DNA from: CAKUFA01 sp963646285
GTDB lineage: Bacteria; Bacillota; Clostridia; Christensenellales; Aristaeellaceae
Reading direction: 5' to 3'
DNA: 27,791 nucleotides
Assembly (NCBI GenBank): GCA_963646285.1
Contig: CAVIWF010000034.1
Coordinates: 1-27,791, forward strand
Notes under the pieces: model-generated
Database searches by the model: none
Told to the model about the DNA's origin: nothing
What the model saw: the letters and a program-made list of their open reading frames with translations, nothing else
Program-made: the position numbers and the translations under genes
In this document: one piece after another, positions 1-7,697 of the stretch
Position numbering within the stretch: position 1 is the stretch's first letter
Layout: every line of letters begins with the position of its first letter

Positions 1-53
<53 letters not shown>

Positions 54-83
54 ATATTTACCACCTTAGCGGCGGCAAGAGAT

Positions 84-112
84 ATAATACACGATTTCAT
101 CCAAAATGTCAA
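84..112 (-). promoter_or_regulatory. Sigma-A promoter of the initiator tRNA
   Basis: On the minus strand TTGACA (112-107) is followed after exactly 17 bases by TATTAT (89-84). The expected start, near base 77, is about 24 bases before the mature tRNA 5' end, which fits a short leader removed by RNase P. The near-consensus boxes fit a highly expressed stable RNA. Confidence 0.85.
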
Positions 113-188
113 CCCCTTTTTTTGAAAAAGTCTGCGGTGCGGCGCAAAGTTCCAGACCGTCTGCCTCTTTTTGACAGCTGAAATCATC

Positions 189-217
189 TTGCCCTCCTGA
201 AAAAAGTAAGTTATAAT
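189..217 (+). promoter_or_regulatory. Sigma-A promoter of the hutP-cmk-plsC-ispH/rpsA operon
   Basis: TTGCCC (189-194), a 17-base spacer and a perfect TATAAT (212-217). Transcription would start near 224, leaving a leader of about 23 bases that holds GGGAGGTGA just before the ATG at 247. A TTGACA at 171-176 is not at a usable distance from this -10. Confidence 0.75.
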
Positions 218-246
218 AGGTACATTGCGAGCAGGGAGGTGAGCCC

Positions 247-666
247 ATGACAAACGGTGAAACGGACAGCCGGGAGGTTGCCCGGGGAGCGATTATGATG
301 GCCATGTCCGCCTCAAGGCAGGAAGAAAACGCCCAGAAGGATGCGCTGGCGGAAAGCAACATCCTGGCTGCTGCGGCGGATTTCGGCGGTGAATTTGTTC
401 CCTCCATTATGAAAATGGTGGAGCGTGCAGTGGTATGTGCCAAACGGGAAGGTCTGATTGGCGATACCCACCACGAGGAAGGCACCGTGGCAGGCGCTGC
501 CCGGGAAGCCCTCAGCCAGGTGGCTGGTAAGGCGTTAGGGCTAAGCATCGGCGGCAAGATTGGTGTCGCCCGCCGTGGAGAACATGTGGCGGTTGCCGTG
601 TTCTTCGGCATTGGTTTGGGTCACCTGAATGAAGTGTGCGTAGGCATGGGGCACCGCACCATATAA
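247..666 (+). CDS. HutP family protein (histidine/Mg-dependent RNA-binding regulator family)
   Basis: Predicted 139-residue protein resembling the clostridial branch of the HutP family. HutP of Bacillus subtilis is an RNA-binding antiterminator of the histidine utilisation operon; it binds L-histidine and Mg2+ through conserved histidines. Here residues 75-76 are HH in the stretch THHEEGTVAGA, and a further histidine (H136) lies in the C-terminal MGHRTI, a pattern that matches the metal/histidine site. The glycine-rich core GGKIGVARRGEHVAVAVFFG is typical of the family. The ATG at 247 follows GGGAGGTGA at good spacing. No hut catabolic gene is in the window; the gene is first in an operon with cmk, plsC and ispH-rpsA, so its RNA target is unknown and a role in histidine use is only inferred from family. 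The family call is firm, the function is not. Confidence 0.85.
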   Translation: MTNGETDSREVARGAIMMAMSASRQEENAQKDALAESNILAAAADFGGEFVPSIMKMVERAVVCAKREGLIGDTHHEEGTVAGAAREALSQVAGKALGLSIGGKIGVARRGEHVAVAVFFGIGLGHLNEVCVGMGHRTI

Positions 667-690
667 ATCGAAATAAGGGGTAATGGAACA

Positions 691-1359
691 ATGCCGTTGA
701 ATTTGGCAATTGATGGCCCAGTGGGCGCAGGCAAGTCTTCCGTGGCGGATGCCGTGGCAAGGCGGCTGAATATCCTCCACTTGGATACAGGCGCTATGTA
801 CCGTGCCGTAGGTTTGGCGGCCATTCGCCGGGGTGTGGATCCCAAGGACGAAGCCGGCGTGTGCGCTGTGTGCGAGGATGTATCCGTGGACGTTCGCTAC
901 GGTCAGGAAGGCCAGCACACCCTGTTGAATGGGGAGGATGTGACCGGGCTTATCCGTACGGAGGAAGTGTCCATGGCTGCATCTACCGTGGCTCGGTATG
1001 CCCATGTGCGGCAGGCCATGGTCAAGCTTCAACAGGCGCTGGCTGCTCGGCAGGATATGCTGCTGGACGGTCGGGACATCGGCACCCGGGTGCTGCCCAA
1101 CGCCACGGTGAAGATTTATCTGACCGCTTCCCCGGAGGAGCGGGCACGCCGCCGCTTTCTGGAGCTGGAGGCCAAGGGCAGTCCCGACACGTATGAGCAG
1201 GTGCTGGAGGATTTGAAAAAACGGGATCAGCAGGACATGAACCGGTCCGTGGATCCCCTTCGTCCGGCAGAGGATGCGGTGGTGTTGGATACTACAACCA
1301 TGGATTTTGCTGCGGTGGTGGATGCCATTGCAGCCCTGGCGGAGGCGAAGCGGACGTGA
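691..1359 (+). CDS. cmk: Cytidylate kinase
   Basis: Phosphorylates CMP and dCMP to the diphosphates with ATP in the cytosol, feeding CTP and dCTP synthesis. The 222-residue length is normal for bacterial Cmk. The P-loop GPVGAGKSS is at residues 9-17, followed by LDTGAMYRA (CMP-binding region), LLDGRDIGTRVLP and the LID arginines in ERARRRF, ending with a region containing R-P-A-E-D and DTT as in the family. The ATG at 691 has AAGGGG (675-680) ten bases upstream. It lies 24 bases after the hutP-family gene and overlaps the following plsC by four bases, so it is co-transcribed. The cmk-plsC-ispH/rpsA order is common in Clostridia. Confidence 0.97.
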   Translation: MPLNLAIDGPVGAGKSSVADAVARRLNILHLDTGAMYRAVGLAAIRRGVDPKDEAGVCAVCEDVSVDVRYGQEGQHTLLNGEDVTGLIRTEEVSMAASTVARYAHVRQAMVKLQQALAARQDMLLDGRDIGTRVLPNATVKIYLTASPEERARRRFLELEAKGSPDTYEQVLEDLKKRDQQDMNRSVDPLRPAEDAVVLDTTTMDFAAVVDAIAALAEAKRT

Positions 1360-1985
1360 GCGAAGCAAAAGAAAAGCAGCCGAAGCAAAAGAAATCCTTC
1401 TTCTATGTGATTGCCCGGTTTCTGGCAGCCATTGTTTTCCACACCCTGGCGCCGGTGTTCTATCATGGGAAGGAAAACATTCCCGGCGAGCTGCCCTACA
1501 TCATTATTGCCAACCATTCCTCCTTTATGGATCCGGTCATCATGGCCTATGCCATCAAAAAGCATGATGTCACCTTTCTGGGGAAAAAAGAACTGATCAA
1601 AAACAAGCTGGCCTCCTTTATCCTCAGGAACATGCACATCATCCCCGTGGAGCGGCACAGCACGGACATGACGGCCATGCGAGCCTGCGTTTCCGCCCTG
1701 CGGAATAAACAGATCCTTGGCATTTTTCCGGAAGGAACACGGCATCATCAGGGGCTGATGGATGAAATTGAAGGCGGCGTGGCCATGATCGCCCTGCGCA
1801 GCGGCGCACCGGTGATTCCTATGTACATCACGCCTAAGTTCCGCATGTTCCACCGCACAGATTGCTACATTGGTTCCGCCATTCCCACAGAGGATTTGCG
1901 GCAGCAGGGCGTGAACAAGGAAACTTGTCAGGAACTGCTGGAGAGGATTACCGCCACCTATGCCGCCATGGCTAAGGAGAAATAA
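1356..1985 (+). CDS. plsC: 1-acyl-sn-glycerol-3-phosphate acyltransferase
   Basis: Membrane-associated acyltransferase that adds the second acyl chain to lysophosphatidic acid to give phosphatidic acid, the precursor of membrane phospholipids. The 209-residue protein has a hydrophobic N-terminal segment (about residues 14-36), the catalytic NHSSFMD motif (H54-x4-D59) and the substrate-binding FPEGTR (124-129). The GTG start at 1356 overlaps the cmk stop in GTGA, with GGAGG upstream inside cmk; this suggests translational coupling. Acyl-donor preference (acyl-ACP, acyl-CoA or acyl-phosphate) cannot be told from sequence. Confidence 0.94.
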   Translation: MSEAKEKQPKQKKSFFYVIARFLAAIVFHTLAPVFYHGKENIPGELPYIIIANHSSFMDPVIMAYAIKKHDVTFLGKKELIKNKLASFILRNMHIIPVERHSTDMTAMRACVSALRNKQILGIFPEGTRHHQGLMDEIEGGVAMIALRSGAPVIPMYITPKFRMFHRTDCYIGSAIPTEDLRQQGVNKETCQELLERITATYAAMAKEK

Positions 1986-2066
1986 TTTTTTTCTGATAAA
2001 AAGAAGGAATTTCCCCTTTTGCGGCGAACGATAAACAACTAGAGCCTTTTGCGAAAGGAGCCGGGT

Positions 2067-4055
2067 ATGCCACTGGAGATTGCGGAACATGCAGGATTTT
2101 GCATGGGCGTAAAGCGTGCCGTGCAGGCAGCCATGGAGGTTGCCCGGTCAGGTGAAAAGGCCTGCACCCTGGGTGAAGTGATCCATAATCCGCAGGTGGT
2201 GGCAGAACTGGCGGCACTGGGCGTTTCTCCTGTGCACGATCTGGCACAGGCAGCGGGACGCAAGGTGCTGATTCGCAGTCACGGGGTTTCTCCCGATGTG
2301 CTGGCGCAGCTGAAGGAAAACGGCTGCACCGTGCAGGATTTGACCTGTCCCTTTGTGGCAAAGCTGCACCGAATCGTAGCAGAAGGTTCTCAGGACGGTA
2401 CCCCTGTGATTCTGGTAGGCGAACAGGAGCATCCCGAAGTGCGGGGCACCGCAGGCTGGGCTCATGGCCCGGTTTATGTGGTGAACACCGTGGAGGATGC
2501 GGAAGCCCTTCCCGACATGGAGCGGGCATTGGCTGCCGCACAAACCACCTTTCCCCCGGAAAAGTGGGAAGCCATTACAGCGGTACTCAGCCGGAAGGTT
2601 GCCTGCTTGGAAAAGCACTGCACCATCTGCTCTGCAACGGAGACCCGGCAAAGGGAGGCAAAGGAGCTGGCCTCCCGGGCGGATGCCATGATCGTCATCG
2701 GCGGTCGGAACAGCGCCAACACGAAAAAGCTCTATGCGGCATGTAAAGAACGTTGTCCGCGAACGATTTTGGTAGAGCGTGCGTCGGAAATTCCGGCGGG
2801 CTTTGCAAATATGAATATCGATATCATAGGAATAACCGCCGGCGCTTCCACGCCTGACGGTTCACTTAAGGAGGTTGTAACCCGCATGACTGACAATGAA
2901 TCCATGGACTTTGGCGCTATGCTTGCTGCCGAAGAGCAGACCAAGCTGCGCCCTGGTCAGCAGATTACCGGCAAGGTGCTGACCGTGACCGACGACGACG
3001 TATGCGTAAGCATTCCCGGCTACAAGGCCGATGGCCGCATTAAGCGTGCCGACCTGATGCAGTCCGACGTCAAGGTCGATGACGAGATCGAGGCCGAGGT
3101 TGTCAAGATCAATGACGGTGAGGGCGATGTGGTGCTGAGCCAGCGTAATATCGCGAACCGCAAGGCTTGGGACGCACTGATGGCCAAGTACGACGCCGGT
3201 GAACTGGTTGTGGAAGGTGTTGGCAAGGAAGCTGTTAAGGGCGGCCTGATTGCTGATGTGGGCGGCGTGCGTGCTTTCGTGCCCGCTTCTCAGCTGAGCC
3301 AGCGCTATGTGGAGAAGATCGCCGACTTCGTGGGCAAGGACATGAAGCTGAAGATTATCGAAGTGGACAAGCAGAAGAAGCGCATCGTGGCCAGCCGCAA
3401 GGCAGTCATCGCTGAAGAAGCTGCCGCTAAGAAGAAGGAAGCATGGGATAAGCTGGAAGAAGGCATCGTGATTCACGGTATCGTTCGCCGGCTGACCGAC
3501 TTTGGCGCCTTTGTGGATGTTGGCGGCGTGGACGGCCTGATCCACATCACCGACCTGAGCTGGGGTCACATCAAGCACCCCAACGAGGTTGTGCAGCCCA
3601 ACCAGGAAGTGGACGTGAAGATCCTGTCCCTGGATCGTGACCGTGACCGGATTCAGCTGGGCTACAAGCAGCTTCAGCCCCGTCCTTGGGACAACGCTCA
3701 GGAAAAGTATCCTGAGGGTTCCATTGTGGAGGGCAAGGTTGTCCGCATCACCGATTTCGGTGCTTTCGTAGAGCTGGAGCCCGGCCTGGATGGTCTGGTA
3801 CACATTTCCCAGTGCGCCCTGAACCGGGTTGCCAAGGTGGAAGATGCTGTGCAGGTTGGCCAGACTGTGCGTGTGAAGGTGCTGAGCGTAGATCCCGAAA
3901 AGAAGCGGATCTCTCTGAGCATCCGTCAGGTGTTGGAAGAGGAAGCTTTCACCTACAGTGATGAAATCCCCGGCGATGCAGAGTTCGAGCTGGTCGCTAC
4001 CGATGAAACTCCTGTGGAAGAGCTGCCCCAGGCAGAAGACGCTCCCCAGGCATAA
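2067..4055 (+). CDS. ispH-rpsA: Fusion of 4-hydroxy-3-methylbut-2-enyl diphosphate reductase (IspH) with ribosomal protein S1
   Basis: A 662-residue two-part protein. Residues 1 to about 273 are IspH, the Fe-S enzyme of the last step of the MEP isoprenoid pathway, making IPP and DMAPP. The three cluster cysteines are visible at C12 (GFCMGV), C94 (TCPFV) and C188 (CSATETRQ), with the VIHNP, SHG and EHPEVRG motifs. Residues about 274-662 hold four S1 (OB-fold RNA-binding) repeats, the last two clearest (LTDFGAFVDVGGVDGLIHI and ITDFGAFVELEPGLDGLVHI). Such fusions are known in Clostridia. The start at 2067 is chosen because AAAGGAG (2054-2060) lies six bases upstream; an in-frame TTG at 2049 has no such support. 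The joint carries its own ribosome binding site and ATG (see separate entry), so S1 may also be made alone. Confidence 0.95.
   Translation: MPLEIAEHAGFCMGVKRAVQAAMEVARSGEKACTLGEVIHNPQVVAELAALGVSPVHDLAQAAGRKVLIRSHGVSPDVLAQLKENGCTVQDLTCPFVAKLHRIVAEGSQDGTPVILVGEQEHPEVRGTAGWAHGPVYVVNTVEDAEALPDMERALAAAQTTFPPEKWEAITAVLSRKVACLEKHCTICSATETRQREAKELASRADAMIVIGGRNSANTKKLYAACKERCPRTILVERASEIPAGFANMNIDIIGITAGASTPDGSLKEVVTRMTDNESMDFGAMLAAEEQTKLRPGQQITGKVLTVTDDDVCVSIPGYKADGRIKRADLMQSDVKVDDEIEAEVVKINDGEGDVVLSQRNIANRKAWDALMAKYDAGELVVEGVGKEAVKGGLIADVGGVRAFVPASQLSQRYVEKIADFVGKDMKLKIIEVDKQKKRIVASRKAVIAEEAAAKKKEAWDKLEEGIVIHGIVRRLTDFGAFVDVGGVDGLIHITDLSWGHIKHPNEVVQPNQEVDVKILSLDRDRDRIQLGYKQLQPRPWDNAQEKYPEGSIVEGKVVRITDFGAFVELEPGLDGLVHISQCALNRVAKVEDAVQVGQTVRVKVLSVDPEKKRISLSIRQVLEEEAFTYSDEIPGDAEFELVATDETPVEELPQAEDAPQA
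2867..2888 (+). promoter_or_regulatory. Internal Shine-Dalgarno and in-frame ATG at the IspH/S1 boundary
   Basis: TAAGGAGG (2867-2874) is followed after 11 bases by an ATG (2886-2888) that is in frame with the fusion gene, at codon 274, just where the IspH domain ends and S1 begins. Initiation here would give a 389-residue free S1-like protein. Caution: the Shine-Dalgarno bases also encode a Lys-Glu-Val that is common at the end of clostridial IspH, so it may be coincidental. Confidence 0.5.
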
Positions 4056-4070
4056 GCAAACATGAACAGA

Positions 4071-4100
4071 GGAGGCAGGCCTTTGGCTTGTCTCCTTTTT
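4071..4100 (+). terminator. Intrinsic terminator of the hutP-ispH/rpsA operon
   Basis: An 11-bp stem (GGAGGCAGGCC with GGCTTGTCTCC, two G-T pairs) and a TTT loop are followed by TTTTT at 4096-4100. It starts 15 bases after the ispH-rpsA stop codon. Confidence 0.9.
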
Positions 4101-4160
4101 CTGGTTTTACGGATGAAAATGAATGAAAATAGATAAAAACATCCCCAGGAGGGCGTTTGC

Positions 4161-5456
4161 ATGGTTCCATGGCCTGAAGCGTTTTTGACCCGCATGGCTG
4201 GACAGCTTGGCGATGAGCTGCCTGCTTTTTTGCGTGCCTTGGAGGAGCCGTATCAGCGAGGCATCCGACTGAATCCTCGGAAAATTGCGAATCAGCTGCC
4301 AGAAGGCCTTGGGGAACCGGTGCCTTGGGCGGCAAATGGCTACTATCTTTCTGCCGAGTCAAATGCCGGAGCCGTGCCCCTGCATGAAGCCGGAGCCTGG
4401 TACTTGCAGGAACCCAGCGCCATGCTGCCTGCTGCCGTGCTGAACCCCCAGCCTGGGGAAAAGGTGCTGGATCTGTGCGCCGCTCCCGGTGGAAAAAGCA
4501 CCCAGCTTGCCGCTGCCATGGCCGGTCAGGGACTGCTGGTGTGCAATGAACCTGTGCCCAAGCGTGCCATGATCCTTTCACGCAATGTAGAGCGCATGGG
4601 CATTGCCAACGCTTTGGTAGTCAGCGCCATGCCGGACAAGCTGGCTGACCGATGGCCAGAGGGCTTTGACGCCGTGCAGGTAGACGCTCCCTGCTCGGGG
4701 GAAGGCATGTTCCGCCGGCACCCGGAAACCCGAGCAGAGTGGTCGCCGGAAAATGCCGATGGGTGTGCCAAACGGCAGGCGGAAATTCTGGATGCGGCAG
4801 CCGCCATGGTGCGCCCCGGCGGCCGCATGGTATATTCCACATGCACTTTGAATCCTGTGGAAAATGAGGACACGATTGCCGCTTTTCTGCAGCGGCACAC
4901 GGATTTCAGCCTGACACCTTTTTATCTGCCCGGCGCAGATGCACCAGATGGTATGCTGACCTGCTATCCCCATCGGATGCGGGGAGAAGGACATTTTGTG
5001 GCTCTCCTCCACCGGCAGGGACAGGGGATTGCCAAGCTGCCGCCGGATCGCAGTCTCCCATCTCCCACGAAGGAGCAAAAGCAGGTTTATGCAAGCTTTG
5101 CAGGCAAACTTGCGCCCGTGCCGACGCATCTTCTGGGGGATACCCTGGTGTCCCTGCCAGATTGCCCGGATGTGCGGGGGCTGAAAGTACTGCGGTGCGG
5201 GCTTCACTTGGGCAGCGTGAAGGGAAAGCTTTTTCAGCCGGATCACGCTTGGGCAGCGGCAGATGTTTCTCCGAGTTTTCCCCATGTTGCCCTAACGGAC
5301 GAACAGGCTGTCATGTACCTGCGTGGGGAAGCCTTGACCGTGCCTGATGCCCCCAAAGGCTGGGTGCTGGCGGAAAACGGCGGATTGTGTCTGGGCTGGG
5401 GTAAATGCTCCGATGGGCAGATGAAGAACCACTATCCCAAGGGATTAAGAAGATAA
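4161..5456 (+). CDS. 16S rRNA m5C methyltransferase, RsmF/NOL1-NOP2-sun family
   Basis: SAM-dependent cytosine-C5 RNA methyltransferase of 431 residues. SAM-binding motif DLCAAPGGKS is at about 104-113, motif IV DAPCSGEGMFR at 175-185 and the catalytic-cysteine motif STCTL around C228. The two-cysteine arrangement (C178 and C228) is characteristic of RNA m5C methyltransferases. The extended C-terminal half (about residues 270-431) resembles the PUA-like tail of RsmF (YebU), which modifies 16S rRNA, rather than the shorter RsmB type. The ATG at 4161 follows AGGAGGG at good spacing. The gene stands alone after a terminator and is convergent with the polymerase gene; no strong promoter is visible in 4101-4160, only a weak TTTACG/TAGATA pair. 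The target nucleotide is not deducible. Confidence 0.92.
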   Translation: MVPWPEAFLTRMAGQLGDELPAFLRALEEPYQRGIRLNPRKIANQLPEGLGEPVPWAANGYYLSAESNAGAVPLHEAGAWYLQEPSAMLPAAVLNPQPGEKVLDLCAAPGGKSTQLAAAMAGQGLLVCNEPVPKRAMILSRNVERMGIANALVVSAMPDKLADRWPEGFDAVQVDAPCSGEGMFRRHPETRAEWSPENADGCAKRQAEILDAAAAMVRPGGRMVYSTCTLNPVENEDTIAAFLQRHTDFSLTPFYLPGADAPDGMLTCYPHRMRGEGHFVALLHRQGQGIAKLPPDRSLPSPTKEQKQVYASFAGKLAPVPTHLLGDTLVSLPDCPDVRGLKVLRCGLHLGSVKGKLFQPDHAWAAADVSPSFPHVALTDEQAVMYLRGEALTVPDAPKGWVLAENGGLCLGWGKCSDGQMKNHYPKGLRR

Positions 5457-5520
5457 TTTCGATTCCTGACGGCTGAATTAAATCGAGCACGTTTCTCATC
5501 TTCCCACGGACGTAATGCTA

Positions 5521-7023
5521 TTACGCCTTGTGCCCGCCGATTTGGGCATTGCGATCCATGGCGGTAGCCCCTTCCTGCAGGTTCATCCCACGAAGCAGCG
5601 CATTTTTGCCGAAACGCTTTTTGATGGAGAGTGCGGCAGCTTGCAGCTTTCTTTCCCGTGCCAATTCCGCTTCCTCCGCCTGCCGCTTGGCGTCCTCTGC
5701 TGCATAGTCCGTAAACAGATCCAGCTGCTCTGCCAATTGCACAGGTGCTTCTTCACGGGGCAGAACATGGTTTGCAACCAGCGTCAGGCGGCGGATCAGC
5801 AAACAGGTATCTGTTATGCGGTCGAAGAGTTCACCGGCAGCATCCATGATTTTTCTGGTAGAGGCCGTGTAGCCATCCAATTTTATGGAACCATGAGCAG
5901 CTTTGGGCACCTGTCGCCCATAATGATCCTGCTCAATGACTCCATGATAAGCCGCTCGCCTTGCCGGATCTGTCAGGTTCTCAATGTCGTAGCCCACTGA
6001 AATCACCAGTTGATCCGTCACCAAATCCTTATCCACCAGATCCAGCGCCATTAAGTCCGCCATTTCCCGCAGCGCCAGCCGAGCTGTTTCTGCCTCATAG
6101 GGACAATGGAGCACCTGCCCGGAGGTCAGGCTGTTGCTTGCCGGTCGATAGGCCTTGATGACGTCCATAGTGCAGGGCTCCCAACCCCAGGCGTGGTCGA
6201 TCAGCAGCCCGGCGTTCTTGCCAAACAGCTTGTACAGCAAATCTTCATGCACATGGGAGCACAGCGCCACATCCCCCATGGTATACATGCCGTAGGCCTC
6301 CAGCTTTCGGGCATAGCCGTGCCCTACCCGCCAGAAGTCCGTCAACGGACGGTGATCCCACAGGGTTTGACGGAAGGTCATCTCATCCAGCCAGGCAATG
6401 CGCACCCCGTTTTCATCCGGGGGCATATGCTTGGCCACAATATCCATGGCTACTTTGCTGAGAAACAGGTTGGTGCCGATGCCAGCGGTGGCCGTGATGC
6501 CGGTTTCCGCCAGCACATCCAGGATAATCTTCATGGCCAGATCATGGGCAGAAAGACCGTAAGTGGCCAGGTAACAGGTCACATCCATGAAAACCTCATC
6601 GATGGAGTAAACCACTACATCCTCCGGGGCAACATAGCGCATGTACACGGCATAAATGCGGGCACTGTAGTCCATGTACCGAGCCATTTGCGGCGGCGCA
6701 ATGAGGAAATCCGCCCCCAGGGAAGGATTGGTCTTCAAATCGGAGAAGATGAAGGTGCTGCCGGTCAGCTTTTTATTAGGTGCAGCAGACTGACGCTTGG
6801 CGTTTACATCCCGCACTTTCTGCTTGACTTCAAACAGCCGTGGCCGGCCGGGAATCCCCAGACTTTTCAGGGAGGGCGTTACAGCCAGGCAAATGGTCTT
6901 GTCCGTGCGGCTTTCATCCGCTACCACCAGGTTGGTATTCAGCGGGTCAAGCCCACGCTCCCGGCACTCCACAGAGGCGTAGAAGGACTTCAGGTCAATG
7001 GCAATGTACGTGCGTTCCTCCAT
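5521..7023 (-). CDS. Y-family (UmuC/DinB-like) translesion DNA polymerase
   Basis: Error-prone lesion-bypass DNA polymerase of 500 residues. The N-terminal catalytic aspartate D10 lies in IAIDLKSFYASVE, and the second catalytic pair D142-E143 is in VYSIDEVFMD, as in all Y-family polymerases. Near the C-terminus QLDLF (residues 433-437) fits the beta-clamp-binding consensus. The length and the insert-rich palm (FSDLKTNPSLGADF) are more like the UvrX/UmuC branch of Firmicutes than like the shorter Pol IV. The ATG (7023-7021) has AGGAGG eight bases upstream on the minus strand. A promoter and a LexA-like box lie just upstream, so DNA-damage induction is likely. The stop codon sits inside a small perfect palindrome (5511-5525). 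Confidence 0.93.
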   Translation of the reverse strand: MEERTYIAIDLKSFYASVECRERGLDPLNTNLVVADESRTDKTICLAVTPSLKSLGIPGRPRLFEVKQKVRDVNAKRQSAAPNKKLTGSTFIFSDLKTNPSLGADFLIAPPQMARYMDYSARIYAVYMRYVAPEDVVVYSIDEVFMDVTCYLATYGLSAHDLAMKIILDVLAETGITATAGIGTNLFLSKVAMDIVAKHMPPDENGVRIAWLDEMTFRQTLWDHRPLTDFWRVGHGYARKLEAYGMYTMGDVALCSHVHEDLLYKLFGKNAGLLIDHAWGWEPCTMDVIKAYRPASNSLTSGQVLHCPYEAETARLALREMADLMALDLVDKDLVTDQLVISVGYDIENLTDPARRAAYHGVIEQDHYGRQVPKAAHGSIKLDGYTASTRKIMDAAGELFDRITDTCLLIRRLTLVANHVLPREEAPVQLAEQLDLFTDYAAEDAKRQAEEAELARERKLQAAALSIKKRFGKNALLRGMNLQEGATAMDRNAQIGGHKA

Positions 7024-7047
7024 CCTCTGGGCCTCCTCTCACTAGAG

Positions 7048-7061
7048 CGAATGAATGTTCT
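7048..7061. promoter_or_regulatory. LexA-like (DinR/SOS) operator
   Basis: CGAATGAATGTTCT matches the Bacillus LexA consensus CGAAC-RNRY-GTTYC at all but two positions (T for the C of GAAC, and the last base). It lies directly after the predicted transcription start of the Y-family polymerase, where a bound repressor would block transcription. Confidence 0.65.
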
Positions 7062-7070
7062 TATAAAGAG

Positions 7071-7099
7071 AGTATACAGGGAATAGGGAAAAACGTCAA
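7071..7099 (-). promoter_or_regulatory. Sigma-A promoter of the Y-family polymerase
   Basis: On the minus strand TTGACG (7099-7094), a 17-base spacer and TATACT (7076-7071). The start would be near 7064, next to the LexA-like box. The strong boxes suit a gene held down by a repressor. Confidence 0.75.
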
Positions 7100-7141
7100 G
7101 ATGGGAAGATGGGAAATGACATCTTTGTTCGAGGAAAACCG

Positions 7142-7170
7142 TGGACAAAATCCTCCTTTTGCTGTATAAT
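7142..7170 (+). promoter_or_regulatory. Promoter of tmRNA
   Basis: TGGACA (7142-7147), 17 bases, then a perfect TATAAT (7165-7170). Transcription would start near 7177, about 28 bases before the mature tmRNA 5' end. It is divergent from the polymerase promoter. Confidence 0.8.
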
Positions 7171-7204
7171 CTTCGTGAAGCGAATGCACGAGATGTCCCC
7201 CTAT

Positions 7205-7546
7205 GGGGATGATCCGGTTTCGACGGGAGTGTCGAGGGCGGGATAAGCGAGCCGCGGCCCCTGAACCGCGTAAAAACGGGGAAAACAAGTAACTGACAAT
7301 AACGAATTCGCTTTCGCGGCTTAATGCCGTGACGTTGGCCCGGGCTGCCCACGTGCCCGGTAACTGACGTCATTTACGTGGGGAACGAGCGTGCCTAAGC
7401 TTTGCAGCATGTCCGTATTATGAAGCTACTGAAGCTGACAGCCTGTCTGTGGGCGGTTGGCAGAGGGAACGTTAAATCATAGACTGCGCTCGGAGAAGGT
7501 TCCGCACAAGAGCTTTCGGACAGGGGTTCGACTCCCCTCATCTCCA
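7205..7546 (+). ncRNA. ssrA: Transfer-messenger RNA (tmRNA)
   Basis: Rescues stalled ribosomes by acting as alanyl-tRNA and then as mRNA for a degradation tag. The 5' end GGGGATGATCCGGTTTCGAC is the classic tmRNA start and pairs as an acceptor stem with CATCTCC at 7539-7545. The T arm AGGGGTTCGACTCCCCT is intact. The tag reading frame at 7280-7324 has 14 codons, GKQVTDNNEFAFAA, ending TAA; it begins with GGA as resume codon, like the Bacillus GK-type tag, and ends in the hydrophobic AA recognised by ClpXP-type proteases. The 3' CCA is not encoded: bases 7547-7549 are CGA after the discriminator A, so CCA must be added enzymatically. The length, about 342 nucleotides, is normal. Confidence 0.97.
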
Positions 7547-7554
7547 CGATGCAT

Positions 7555-7589
7555 CCACCGTGATTTCGATAGATTGCGGTGGTTTTTTT
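7555..7589 (+). terminator. Intrinsic terminator of tmRNA
   Basis: CCACCG (7555-7560) pairs with CGGTGG (7577-7582), extended inward by weaker pairs, and is followed by seven Ts. It starts nine bases after the mature tmRNA 3' end. Confidence 0.9.
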
Positions 7590-7614
7590 GTATGCTTTCC
7601 ATTCCCCTTTCCGC

Positions 7615-7643
7615 TGGATAAATCTGCGGAAATGTGGTATACT
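7615..7643 (+). promoter_or_regulatory. Promoter of the YerC-like gene
   Basis: TGGATA (7615-7620), 17 bases, TATACT (7638-7643), placed between the tmRNA terminator and the YerC-like gene. The -35 box is only moderately close to consensus. Confidence 0.6.
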
Positions 7644-7697
7644 GGTATTAGCATGTGGTAAAGTGCGAAATTGTGCGGCGAAATGGGGGATGCGGCA

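Noticed and set aside
171..176. TTGACA as the -35 box for the hutP-family gene
   Set aside because: It is 35 bases from the TATAAT at 212; TTGCCC at 189 is at the right 17-base distance.
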